Assembly (NCBI GenBank): GCA_030035585.1
Contig: JASCZL010000064.1
Span: forward strand, 16,398-80,397
Direction: 5' to 3'
Source of the DNA: Dugong dugon
Lineage: Eukaryota; Chordata; Mammalia; Sirenia; Dugongidae
DNA length: 64,000 nucleotides
The notes under the pieces are model-generated. The model made no database searches. It worked only from the letters and a program-made list of their open reading frames with translations, and had not been told where the DNA came from. A program made the translations under genes and the position numbers. Shown here in pieces: positions 47,670 to 62,632 of this stretch (its first letter is position 1; every line of letters begins with the position of its first letter).

Positions 47670-49230
47670 GCTACCGGGCAACATGGCACTATAGTCAGAA
47701 GCACCCCGCCATCCCTCCACAGCAAAGATCAGAAAAACTAAGTCAAACAGAGTCACATATCAATCCTGAAACCCTAAGCACCAAATGAAGAGATAAAGAA
47801 CTCAGCCAAGCACAGAATGAAATAAGAAACTGACCAAGAACAGAGAGCAAGGATCCACCATCTTGGACTCCTATCGGAGATCAGCAAACAGTGGATATGA
47901 GAAAGCAGCTTCACAGAGCTTCTAACGGAAGACAGAACAACTGGTAACCAGCGATATAGGCTTTCCCACCCCCATCCTCCTTCACCCCTACTTAGCCTCC
48001 TCTGCTTCCTGCAGCCACAGTCTCTTAGCCGGGACGCACCAGCTTCAAGCTGGTGTCACTTGGATTCCACCCGCCCACACTGGCCGGCTCCTGGAGTGCC
48101 TTTTGTTGGCTGCTGATGTTGTTCTTTCCCACTTCTTTAGATTTCTTCCTTATGTCTCACCACCTCCTCCTCCTTTCTCTCAAATACCTGGCTCTGTGTG
48201 CCATCTTTGCTTCTTCCTGAAAGACTGTGAAACACTGCTCAAATGTGGAACTGCTTCCCGGCCTGTGCCAACATGCTGGTGGGACCCCAAGGGCTTTTTT
48301 GTTTAGTTGTTTGTTTGCTCTGATTTGTTCTGTTTTGATTTGTTTATTTGTTTTCTTTTTCTTTTCTCAGCTTGGGAGCCCCTTGTAGCCAGGCAGTACT
48401 GCGTGGCTTGTATGCTGCTCCCTTACTCTGTGCAGAGGCACAGGGACATCCCTGGGGGCATTTCTTTTTTCTTGCCGTTGTTTTCTCTCTCTCTCTCTCT
48501 CTTTTTTTATTCTTTGTACTGTTTTCTTCTCTCTCTTATTCCCTTTTTGTCTTTCTTTATTTCGAGTTTCTGGATTTATTCATTTTTTTTCTTTTACCCT
48601 TTTTCTTCTTTTTTCATTTTTGTTTTTCCCCATTTTCCAGTCTCTCATTTCTCCACTCCAATAGCAAGCTCCCTTAGCACTGTTTTTTTTTGTTAGTGTG
48701 TATGTTTTTGGCTCCTGTTCCTCTCTCTTGTCTCTCTCTCGTTTTTCCCATACCCATCTTAGCTCCACACATCACAATCTATACCCCCTTCCTGCCTACC
48801 TGCACTGTGCATGGAACATCACACTCCCAAGCAGCACAGGCATGGCCTACTGGAACCTGCCCTGAACTGATTCCTGGTCTGCACTGTCAGCCCTGGTACA
48901 TGCCACTAACAACCCATCCCAGCAACTCCCTTCCAGTTGGACCTGCCCTGCTGTACCATACCTGAGTGACTGACCCTGTCCATTGGAGAAGGAGGTGAAA
49001 AGTATCATGCCCACAGACAAGTAAACAACAAAGAACGCACAGCCGACCTGCTCAGACATAACCAAATAAAACAAAAAAGCAGGAAGAAACAAACAAATCT
49101 ACAATCAATAAATGAGGAAAATAGCCACTGAATGCCCCAAAGACAGCAGACAATATCAAAACATTTACAAAAACAGGACAGGATAGTTCCAGTAGGCATC
49201 TAAACTAAAACACCAGATGACCTTCCAGTA
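47670..49230 (+). promoter_or_regulatory. L1 5' UTR (promoter region)
   Basis: Starts 'GCTACCGGGCAACATGGCAC'. GC-richer than its surroundings, with a pyrimidine tract ((CT)n and T-rich) at about 48480-48640. L1 5' UTRs hold the internal promoter. The 129- and 109-codon plus frames at 48307-48696 are translations of this pyrimidine tract and not proteins. Confidence 0.6.
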
Positions 49231-49239
49231 GAAGAAAAG

Positions 49240-50193
49240 TACTAGACCTAACTGATAGGGAATTCAAATCTCTAATATTCACAATTATCCAAGAGTTGAA
49301 GCAAAAAGCAGACAAAAATGAGGAAAAAATAGACAAATTCATGGAAAAGGAAGACAAATTCATGGAAAATACAGACAAAAAAATGGAAGAATTCTAGAAA
49401 ATAATACAGGAACAAAATGCCAAAATAAATTCACAACAAGAAATCATACAAAAACAACAATTAGAAATACAAAAGATAACAAGATTTCAGAAATGGACAG
49501 TGTCATAGAAGGGCTGATGAGCAGGTTTGAAACAATGGAAGATAGGATCAGTGAAATTGAAGACAAACACTTGGATACAACTCTGTTTCAGGAAAAATCA
49601 GAAAAAAGAATGACAAAAAATGAAGAAACCCTGAGAATTATGTGGGATAAAATCAAAAGCAAAAATCCGTGAGCTATCGGAGTTCCAGAACAGGGGGAGA
49701 AAACAAAACACACAGAGAGAATCACTGAAGAATTGCTGACAGAAAACTTCCCCAATATCATGAAAGATGAAAAGCTGGCCATCCAAGAAGCTCGATGAAC
49801 CCCATATAGGATAGACAACAAAAGAAAATCACCAAGGCATATCATGATCACACTTGCTAAAACCAAAGATAAACAAAGAATCCTGAGACCAGCTCGAGAA
49901 AAACAAAAAGTCACATACAGAGGAGAAACAATAAGACTAAACTTGGATTATTCTGCAGAAACCATGCAGGCAAGAAGGCAATGGGATGACATATATAAAA
50001 CCTTGAAAGAAAAAAATTGCCAGCCAAGAATAATATATCCTGCAAAACTCTCATTCAGATATGATGGTGAAATTAGGTCATTTCCAGACAAACAGAAATA
50101 AAAGGACTACGTAAAAACCAAACCAAACTTACAAGACTTATTAAAAAGAGTCTTTCGATCTGAGAACAAACAGTATCAGACCACAGGTTGAAT
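49240..50193 (+). pseudogene. L1 ORF1 (RNA-binding protein) remnant
   Basis: A coiled-coil-like K/E/Q-rich start (about 49300-49480) is followed by the RRM and C-terminal domain. In the frame open at 49844-50101: MITLAKTKDKQRILRPAREK, then YRGETIRLNLDYSAETMQAR, then QPRIIYPAKLSF. ORF1p is the trimeric nucleic-acid chaperone of the L1 particle. In-frame stops occur at about 49676, 49796 and 50099; after the last one the expected C-terminus (LQDLLKRVFRSENKQYQ) continues to 50193. Inactive. Confidence 0.85.
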
Positions 50194-50639
50194 CTAGGAC
50201 ACAGGATTGTACTAGCCAGATACCAACCTAGGAAATGAACTCTTAAGGACTATGCAAAACCAAAAGTATTACAACAGGGAACCAGAGAGGTTAATCTGTA
50301 AATGACAACAGCATCAGAACAATAAAAGAGGGAATAAATGGTGTAGGTATAGAAACTTCTAATGGAGAGGAAGGTAAGGTGATATCAAGTCATAATAGAC
50401 CGGTTCAAATCTAGGAAGATAAGGGTAAATTACAAGGTAACCACAAAGAAAGATAACAAACCTACTAGTCAAAATAAAGAAGAAAAACATAAAGTCTCAG
50501 AAAAAACAAAACTTACAAAAACAAAAGAAATGAAAAAAAAAAAATCCACAAACAAAAGGAACTCAGCACAGGAGAGTAAGAGGAACAAAAGAATGGCAGC
50601 ATCACAAAAAGAAAAAAACAAAAAACAACAACAACAAAA

Positions 50640-51475
50640 AAACCCTACAAAATGCAATACCACTCCTAAGAATATATCCTAGAGAAATAAAAGCCATCAC
50701 ACGAATAGACATAGGCACACCCATATTCATTACAGCACTGTTCACAATATCAAAAAGATGGAAACAAACTAGATGCCCATCAACAGATGAATGGATAAAC
50801 AAACTAGGGTACTGTCTTAGTCATCTAGTACTGCTATAACAGAAATACCACAAGTGGATGGTTTTAACGAAGAGAAGTTTATTTCCTCACAGTCAAAGTA
50901 GGCTAAAAGTCCAATTTCAGGGCGTCAGCTCCAGGGGAAGTCTTTTCCTCTCTGTTGGCCTTCTCTTTGGTGTTTCCTTTGACTGGGAGCTTCTCTGCGC
51001 AGGGACCCTGGTCCAAAGGACATGCTCTGCTCCTGGCACTGCTTTCTTCATTGTATGAGGTCCCCCATTCTCTGCTTGCTTCCCTTTCCTTTTGTCTCTT
51101 ACAAGAGATAAAAGGTGGTGCAGGCCACACCCCAGGGAAACTCACTTTACATTGGATCAGGGATGTGACCTGAGTAAGGGTGGTGTTACAATTCCATTCT
51201 AATCCTCTTTAACATAAAGTTACAATCACAAAATGGAGGACAACCACACAATTCTGGGAATAATAGCCTAGCCAAATTGTTATATACATTTCTGGGGGGA
51301 CATAATTCAAACCATGACAGGTACATACACACAATGGAGTATTATGCAAGGATAAACAACAATGATGAATCTGTGAAGCATCTCATAACATGGATGAAAC
51401 TGGAGGACATTATGCTGAGTGAAATAGGTCAATCACAAAAGGACAAATATTGTATGAGACCCCTATTGTAAAAAC
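50640..51475 (+). pseudogene. L1 ORF2 C-terminal end, split by the LTR
   Basis: Before the LTR: NAIPLLRIYPREIKAITRID-type text from about 50648; after it: IHTMEYYARINNNDESVKHL and QSQKDKYCMRPLL to 51471. These are the last segments of ORF2, matching 61135-61455 in the third L1. Everything upstream in ORF2 is absent. Confidence 0.8.
50813..51319 (-). mobile_element. Solo LTR, type A family, inserted in L1
   Basis: 507 bp. Plus strand begins TGTCTTAGTCATCTAGTAC and ends AACCATGACA, with the perfect 5-bp duplication ggtac (50808-50812 and 51320-51324). The L1 text continues across the site exactly as in the uninterrupted L1 at about 61301-61320. Confidence 0.93.
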
Positions 51476-52759
51476 CCATGAAGAAGTTCACACACAAAAT
51501 GTAACAATCTTTTCTGGTTATAAGGGATGTTGGGGAGGGACTAAATAAACAATAGATAAGTAGTAACTTTGGTGAAGGGTAAGACAGTATGCAATACTGG
51601 GGAAGCCAGCACAACTTGTACAAGGAAAGGTCATGGAAGCTCCATAGACACTTCCAAACTCCCTGAGGGACTGAATTGTTGGGTGGACGGCTATGGGGAC
51701 CATGGTCTCGAGGAACATCTAGCTCAATTGGCATAACACAGTTTATAAAGACAATGTTCTACCTTCTAACCTGGTGAGTAGAGTCTGAGTCTTAAAAGTC
51801 TGTGAGCAGCCATCTAAGATACTCCACTGGTCTCACCCCTTCGGGAGCAAAGGAGAATGAAGAGAACAAGATACAAGGAAAAGATTAGTCCAAAGGCCTA
51901 ATGGACCACAGCTACCATGGCCTCCACAGACTGAGTCCGGTATAGCTAGATGGTGCCTGGCTACCACCACTGACTGCTCTGACCAGGATCACAATAGAAG
52001 GTCCTGGACAGAGCTGGAAAATGATGTAGAACAAAATTCTAACTCACAAAAAAAAAAAAAAAAAAAAAAAAAAGACCAGATTTACTGGACTGACAGACTG
52101 GAGAAACCCCAAGAGTATGGCCCCTTTTAGCTCAGTGGTGAAGTCACTCCGAAAGTTCACCGTTCATTCGGGGATTGGACAGCCTCATAAAACAAAATGG
52201 GACTAATGAGGCACAACAGCCCAGGGAGAAGGACTAGAAGGCAGGAGGGGACAGGAAAGCTGGTAATAGGGAAACCAAGGTTGAGAAGGGACAGTGTGGA
52301 TATGTCATGGGGTTGTTAACTATTGTCATAGGGCAATATGTGTACTAACTGTTTAACGATAAACTATTTGTTCTGCAAACATTCATCTAAGGTACAAAAA
52401 AAAAAAAATTATCTATGTGAGATCAAATTGAAAGAGCAACTCAAAATGTTTAATGGGAAGCCTAGGGGACAGTGAGTTGAAGATAATGGTGATGGAATAG
52501 TTTGGAAAAGGAGAGTGAGAATAGCAGCACACCTGGAAGAATGTAATTGATGTCACTAAATTGTAGATGTAGAAACTTTTGAAATGGTGTAAATTTGGTT
52601 ATGTATATTTTCACCAAAAAAAGGTCCTCCAAGGTCGAGAAGGGAGAGTGTTGACATGTCATGGGGTTGTTAACCAATGTCATAAAACAATATGTGTGCT
52701 GGCTCTTTAATGAAAAACTATTTGTTCTGTAAACCTTCATCTAAAGAACAATTAAAAAA
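51476..52759 (+). mobile_element. L1 3' UTR with a duplicated terminal module
   Basis: Contains an internal run of 26 A at 52048-52073. About 52300-52400 and 52650-52755 are two versions of the same ~105-bp end piece ('CATGGGGTTGTTAAC', 'ATATGTGT', 'CTATTTGTTCTG', CATCTAA, poly-A). They are separated by a different segment ('GTAGAAACTTTTGAAATGG' and 'TATGTATATTTTCACC'). The same arrangement is present at 62270-62620. Confidence 0.8.
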
Positions 52760-54837
52760 AAAAATCCTTTCAATCACTCTTAGAGGTTGGCTTTTATGAG
52801 TAGTGCAGAACAGTAATCATGGATATGAACTCATTGTCATATCTTTGTTACTATTAGTGGGTTCTTTGTTCCAGTGTGATTTTATGCAGAATCCAATGTT
52901 AGTGGATCAAACACTCTTTAAGCCCTTGGATAGTGGTGTTGAATCCTGCCTTGGGAGTTGAAGCAATAAACTTCTATTTGCAATATGTGTCAGTTCCACT
53001 CAAAATGATCAAAGGTTGATCTCCTAAAAAGATAATGCCATATCATTTGCTCACCATTGGTCTCTGTTGCTGGCAGATTGAATATTCAGCAGTGGAAATT
53101 GCTGAACCAATATTAATGAAAGAAAGTCTATTTTATTAGGCCCATTTTTGGTGCCTCTATCTATGCCACAATGGTTACTTCTTTCTTGCACAAATTGTAC
53201 TGGCACAGGAGTAGCTGATGATAAAAATTTATTTCATTCTGTCCATGTGGTTGTTTAGCATGTCTTATGTCTGACGGGTGTTAACATGCCATACAAGGAT
53301 CTGAGCAATTAATAACCACTTGATGAGGTTTATCTGTATGTCCATTTCTCAGATCTGCTTGTCTTAGATCTTCCAGTCTTTCTCCTTCCAAGCTCCTGAC
53401 CAACTAGCTAGGTCACTTGCCATTGCCTATGAGTCCTTATATAGTCTAACCTAGGCAACTTGTCTTTCCACACAAACTTAATGAGAACCCAAAACTTTGC
53501 TTACTGAGAGGATTTCCCTTCCTTGTTGTCTTTTGGGACCACCTCTGAGTGCAGTAGTAGTCTATTATAATCTGTTTAATATAGCAGTAGTCTATTTTAG
53601 GCTTTTCCCTAAAAAGCGAGCCAAACTCTCTGTAAAATTTGTTTATATCTTATAACTTTCTGTCACTTGACTTTAAGGAACTTCATGTAAGTACATGAGT
53701 GGATGATATGAAGGTATGGCTCACCGTCTTGTGTAGCTTACTTGTGCCCCCCCTCCTGCTAGTGTACAATTCTGGATGTATCATTTCCATTTGAAAATGG
53801 GTTATAATTAGGCAGCTCACTCTAATAAGTCAGTAATTCTGATAGAACCCAAGTCATGATAATATAATTCTGGCCACAGCATCATTTGATATATCACGGT
53901 CAGGAGCTACGGCTCTAACAGTATCCAGAAATACACCACCAGAAGCTAATTTATATATATAATTTTTCTCTTACAGATAGCATGGCCTTGCTCCAGAACA
54001 TTAGTTGTTTACATTGTGATAGTCCTATTGGAGCTTACCACAGGATATTTTCCCAATATAAGTCTCTAATACAATAATGCCTCCAATGTTGTATGCCCCA
54101 AATGTCAGATTTTTTAATTTTCAAGCCTGGATTTATTGTAACCCCTTTTCTTCCTCTGGGTTCTACTCAAAGCTGTCAGCTTTCTAAGTCACTTTCTAAA
54201 TGGGTTGGAACACAACTCTCAACGGTAGAATATCCTGTCTCTACCAATCCCAATAGCCTACCAGGCTTTTTGCTTCATTTTCAATGTGGTTGTTATGAGA
54301 TGCACCTTCCTTGGAGGAATGTCCCAACATGCTCCAGATCCCTGGGCATGAAAACATTTAGTGAAGTGGTAGTCACTGAATCCTCATAATTTTCCCCTCC
54401 ATTTCTACTTATCTCCTACAAATAACACAATGTTATCAACATAAGACAACAGTGAAATCTTCTTCTTCAAAATGTCCAGAGAGTTTAGGTCTTTCTGAAT
54501 ATAATAAGACAGGGGGCAAGACAGTTAAAACACAGTTCTAGAACTAAAAGTGGACAAATATCTGTGACTTATATTGAGGTAGTTGCTCCCTGGACATTCA
54601 TCTTTGATTTTTTTTTTTTTTTTAATTGTGTGGCTTGAACAATATCCTTGTTGACTCTGTATACTTATCTTGTGTCTGGAACAACTGTGATTTATTAACT
54701 ATCTCTGTAGCATTTTGCATGTCAGGACCCACCCTCCACCAGATACTACACAAACGGGTGATTCAATTTCATAATTATACCTACCTTACTTCTGATAGTT
54801 AAGCACTATCACTTTTATCTTTTCAGGTTTCTGTCTC

Positions 54838-54885
54838 TGTGTTGGAATTGACTTGACAGCAACGGGTTTGGTTTGGTATGGTTTT
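54838..54885 (+). mobile_element. AfroSINE 3' end fragment
   Basis: 'TTGGAATTGACTTGACAGCA' plus 'ACGGGTTTGGTTTGG' is the tail of an AfroSINE; the head and body are missing. Confidence 0.65.
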
Positions 54886-54889
54886 ATCA

Positions 54890-55394
54890 TCCCCATTGTC
54901 GTCAAAGATTCTAATTCTACAAAAACATCTAACATAAGCCCTGGCCTACTGAAAACATTGCTATTCATCAATAGCACTCAGCAACAGTCATTCAGTTCCA
55001 CTGTTCTTACAATTACTACTTCTGCTAAACTATTCAAATGCCTTAGTATTAGGCCATCAGTGAATTTCCTTTTACCAGAATTCCACTGAAGTTCATCACT
55101 GTGAATGTTTTAATGATTTAATTGGAATCATACGGCAAAAGTCATAAACACTCCACCCGCCAGCAGAAGTGAGGTCTTCATTACTAGTGGTTGTGGGGCA
55201 GGGGGGTAATTTAGATCCAAAAACTTATTTTAGAGGCCTGTTTCCTTGAACTGCTTCTGGTAGCACCTTTCTTGCTGTCTTAGATCAAGTTACTCTGAAA
55301 AAAAGTCTGTAAGAAAGGATTTGTGCATAGGAAATTTTTTGCAAAATTTTATCTGAAAAAATCGTTTGTATTGCAGTTGCCACAAAAGCTGCAG
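54890..55394. other. Unassigned DNA, possibly more ERV-L
   Basis: By position this could be the upstream pol or gag part of the minus-strand ERV-L, but I find no readable motif. The 78-codon plus frame at 54853-55089 has no known domain. Confidence 0.3.
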
Positions 55395-56150
55395 CTTATG
55401 AGGGACAACTTAGTCAACTGGCATAACACAGCTCACAAGAATAATGTTCTACACTGAAGTTTGGTAAGTAGCGTCTGGGACCTTAAAAGCTTGCGAGCAG
55501 CCATCTAAGATACAGCTATTGGTCTCTACTTGTACGGAGCAAGAGTATGAAGGAAATCAAAGGCTCAAAGAAGAAACTAGTCCATGGGACTAAAAGCCCA
55601 CATGAACCACAAACTCTTCAAACCTGAAACCAGAAGAACTAGATTGTGCTTAGCTACCACTAACGACCATTCTGACCAGGAAGACAATAGAAGGTCCCGG
55701 GTAGAATGGGAGAAAAATGTGGAACAAAAGTCAAATTTCTGAAAAAGGCCAGACCTACTGGACTGATAGAGACTAGAAGGACCCCAGAGAATATTGCTGC
55801 AAGATATTCTTTGAAATTGGAATTGAATCTATTTCTATAAGTTACTTTTCAGCCACATAATTGGTTTATAAAATAAATAGTATAACCTGTGAGTAATGTG
55901 CTCCTTTAAACAATCAACTATTTGAGACCAAATGGTCAACAGTTACCCAAAATCAAAGATGAGATGGCAAGGAGGGGAAGGGAAGCTAGATCAATGGAAA
56001 CAGAACAGTCAGAATGGAAATAATGAGCCTATTGATACATTCTAAAAATTGTAACCAATGGCACTGGACAATTTGTATAAAAATTGTTAAAGAGGAACCT
56101 AATTTTCTGTATAAACTTACACCTAAAACAATAAAATATTATTTAAAAGC
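55395..56150 (+). mobile_element. L1 3' UTR fragment
   Basis: Begins 'GACAACTTAGTCAACTGGCA', matches the 3' UTR of the other L1s ('CATCTAAGATACAGCTATTG', 'GACCAGGAAGACAATAGAAG') and ends in an A-rich tail near 56143. No ORF2 is present, so it is strongly 5'-truncated; the subfamily differs from both neighbours. Confidence 0.8.
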
Positions 56151-56479
56151 AAAAAAGTAGCATCTTAACCCACAAGGAGCTAGAGAGTGGAGACATTTTG
56201 AAATGTCCTGAATTGAGGTTAAAGGTTACAACATGGTATTTCCATCTTGATCAGTCGTTGGAAGTGACCTCAACCTAGCAACGTAATAAAACATCTGGCA
56301 ATGCAGTATCCTTCTGCCAAAGTCAATTGCTGTGGAAGGAAGTAACTGTGAGTCATTAGCAGCCAAGATTCTTGGCGAGTGAAAGATTTGGAACCTTTGT
56401 TCTGAAGGATGAATCTGGTTAAGGAAGATTCTTCTAATCTATAAGTTTTATAATGAAGTTTTACAGATTATTTATCAAC

Positions 56480-57210
56480 TTCATGAGAAAGGGCTATATT
56501 TATTTTTCTTTGTCATGATTTCTTTGTTTGATGGGCATCGTATAATGTATCTTCCAATTTTTTTTTTGTTATATGGAAAACTATTTCTTTTTAAATTCAA
56601 AATGTCTCTTTTTATAAGTTTGATAAAAATATTACAGCTCTAGAGGATTATTTTGCCCGTTGTTTTTGATCATTGACTCAATTTCTTTCATTGTAAGATT
56701 GTTGAAGTGTTCTATTTATTCCTAATTCAGTTTTAGTATTTATGTTTTTCTAACAATTTGTCCATTAAATCTGTTTTTAATTTATTGGCATATAGTTATT
56801 GTTTTACTGTACTAGCATTCTGTATCCTTTTTCTTCATGATATTATTTAGTTCATCCATTTTTTAATTTTTTTCTTAATTATATGCTTCACAGATTTTTA
56901 AATGTTTTCATTTTCATAATCTCAAACTTTTTTTCTTATTCATTGCTTAATGGAGTTTTAAATTTATCTTCATTGCTTCCTTGCTCTAATTTTTTTGTGG
57001 CTTTAATCTCTTGCTATTTTTCCAACACCTTAAGTTAGAAAACATCAGTCACTTTTGGCCTTTCTTCTTTGCTATTTTAGGATATAAATGCCCCTCAATA
57101 TCCTGGCATATTTGCTTCCCATAAGTTTAGTAGTAGTAGTATCTTTCAGCCCTAAATGTTTTAATTTCCACTATGATTTCTTCTTGAATTGCTAGGTAGT
57201 TATATATAAT
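56480..57210 (-). mobile_element. Ancient L1 ORF2 fragment, antisense
   Basis: T-rich plus strand with phrases that read as decayed L1 ORF2 on the other strand ('ATTGGCATATAGTTATTGTT', 'TTCTTGAATTGCTAGGTAG'). Stops in all frames. Confidence 0.55.
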
Positions 57211-57778
57211 TAATATACAATATATAATTAAAAACAGAACAAAAGAATTAGGCTCTCTAAGAAAACAACAATAAGAAAAAAACTACTAAAAAGAAAAAAG
57301 AAAGGCTTATATAACATCCACTATTGATCTGGCTAAGAGAGTAAGTAGCAAGGGAATTGAAGATCATGGTCAATAGCGTGAAGCTGAGGCCACATGTGTG
57401 AGCTCAGAAGAAGATTCATTCTTAGTGGACACTTCAGATGAGACTTTAGCCCTGACAACGTGACTCTAACATGAGAGATCTAAAGCTAGAACTACCCAGT
57501 AAACTGCTCCCAGTTTGCTGAGTCACAAAAAGTGTGAGATAATAAATGTTTACCCATGAAGGCAATGGTTTTTGTTTTGTTCATGGATTTATACCTTGTC
57601 CTTAAAATAGTCCTGGCACTTAAATGATGATTAATAAAAATTTGATGAACAAATGAATGGTTAGATTACATTAGATTTTAGTCACTATTTCTATATAATA
57701 AAGAATGTGGTATGTTCTGAATGCACAGTGATTTTCTGTCTTGTTCCCTTTGTGGAAGTTTTAAAAAGTAACTCTGAG
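57211..57778. other. Unassigned DNA before the L1
   Basis: No gene. The last nine bases (57770-57778, aactctgag) are the left copy of the L1 target duplication. Confidence 0.45.
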
Positions 57779-57789
57779 AGATAAAATAG

Positions 57790-61455
<3,666 letters not shown>

Positions 61456-62623
61456 AAACCCATGAAAAAATTCACACACAAAATGTAACAATATTTGTTG
61501 GTTACCAAGGATGGGAGAGGTGGGGAGGAAATACTAAATAGGCAATAGATAAGTGGTATCTTGGGTGAAGGGTGAGACAGTACACAATAAAGGGGAAACG
61601 AGCACAACTTGTACAAGGAAAGGTCATGGAGCCCCATAGACACATCCAAACTCCCTGAGGGACTGAATTGCTGGGCTGTGGGGACCATGGTCTCGGGGAA
61701 CATCTAGCTCAATTGGCATAACACTGTTTATAAAGACAATGTTCTACATTCTACCTTGGAGAGTAGTGTCTGGGGTCTTAAAAGCCTGTGAGCGGCCATC
61801 TAAGATATTCCACTGGTCTCATCCCTTTGGGAGCAAGGGAGAATGAAGAGAACAGGATACAAGGAAAAAGTTGGTCTGAAGGACTAATGGCCCACAGCTA
61901 CCAAGGCCTCCAGCAGACTGAGTCCAGTACAGCTAGATGGTGCCTGCCTACCACCACTGACTGCTCTGACCAGGATCACAACAGAAGGTCCTAGACAAAG
62001 CTGGAGAAGTATGTAGAACATAATTCTAACTCAGAAAAAAAATACCAGATTTACTGGCCTAAAGGAGACTGGAGAAACCCGGAGAGTATGGCCCCCAGAC
62101 ACTCTTTTAGCTCAGTGGTGAAGTTATCTCCAAGGTTCACCATTCATCCTGGGAGTGGACAGCCCCATAAAACCAAATGGGACTAATGAGCTGAAGTAAT
62201 CCAGTGACAAGGGCCAGAAGGCAGAAGGGGACAAGGAAGCTGGTGATAGGGAAGCCAAGGTTGAGTAAGGATATTGTTGATGTGTTGTGAGATTGTTAAC
62301 CATTGTCACAGGGCAACATGTGTAGTAACTGTTAAATGAGAAACTATTTTGTTCTATAAGCCTTAATCTTAAGTGAGAATAGCAGCACAATTGGAAGAGC
62401 ATAGTCAGTGTCACTGAACTGTGCATGTAGAAATTTTTTAAATGCTGTATCTTTGGCTATGTGTATTTTCACCAAAAAAAAAAAAAAAAGTTAGAAGTTA
62501 GAGGGTTGACATGTTGTGGGGTTATTAACCAATGTCACAAAACAATATGTGTACTACTGTTTCATGAGAAACTATTTGTTCTGTAAGCCTTCACCTGAAG
62601 TACAAAAAAAAAAAAAAAAACAA
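61456..62623 (+). mobile_element. L1 3' UTR, same type as at 51476-52759
   Basis: Parallel to the 3' UTR of the HAL1-like element: 'ATCTAGCTCAATTGGCATAA', 'GCGGCCATCTAAGATATTCC', 'ACCACTGACTGCTCTGACC'. It carries the same duplicated end module (about 62275-62365 and 62500-62605) and a 16-A run at 62474-62489 between the two. Confidence 0.85.
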
Positions 62624-62632
62624 AACTCTGAG

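Larger units (their letters stand above)
47670..52759 (+). mobile_element. Full-length but ORF2-deleted L1 (HAL1-like)
   Basis: Both ends are fixed by a 12-bp duplication, aaaatcctttca, next to 47669 and repeated at about 52761-52772 after an A-tail. Order: 5' UTR (47670-49230), ORF1 remnant, about 450 bp of A-rich spacer, then directly the last ~100 codons of ORF2 and a long 3' UTR. Endonuclease and reverse transcriptase are missing. A half-L1 (HAL1) element is built this way; a simple deletion in one copy is the alternative. It inserted into the ERV-L pol above and was later hit by the LTR at 50813. Confidence 0.82.
46900..54610 (-). mobile_element. Degraded ERV-L pol, minus strand, split by an L1
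   Basis: Aligns block by block with the provirus at 8564-11000. Reverse transcriptase: 'AACACAATGTTATCAACATA' near 54425 matches the YIDD region at about 10975. 'CTCTGGGTTCTACTCAAAGC' near 54152 matches 10634, and 53398-53560 matches the RNase H part at 9840-10000. 'GGTCTCTGTTGCTGGCAGAT' at 53057 matches the integrase zinc region at 9476. Left of the L1, 'TATACTACAACTTGAAATG' at about 47584 matches the integrase end, and 47385-47450 the dUTPase part at about 8830-8895. Full of stops; far older than the first copy. Confidence 0.75.

Noticed and set aside
48307..48696. 129-codon frame rich in F, S and L, with an overlapping 109-codon frame
   Set aside because: It is the pyrimidine tract of an L1 5' UTR read in two frames.
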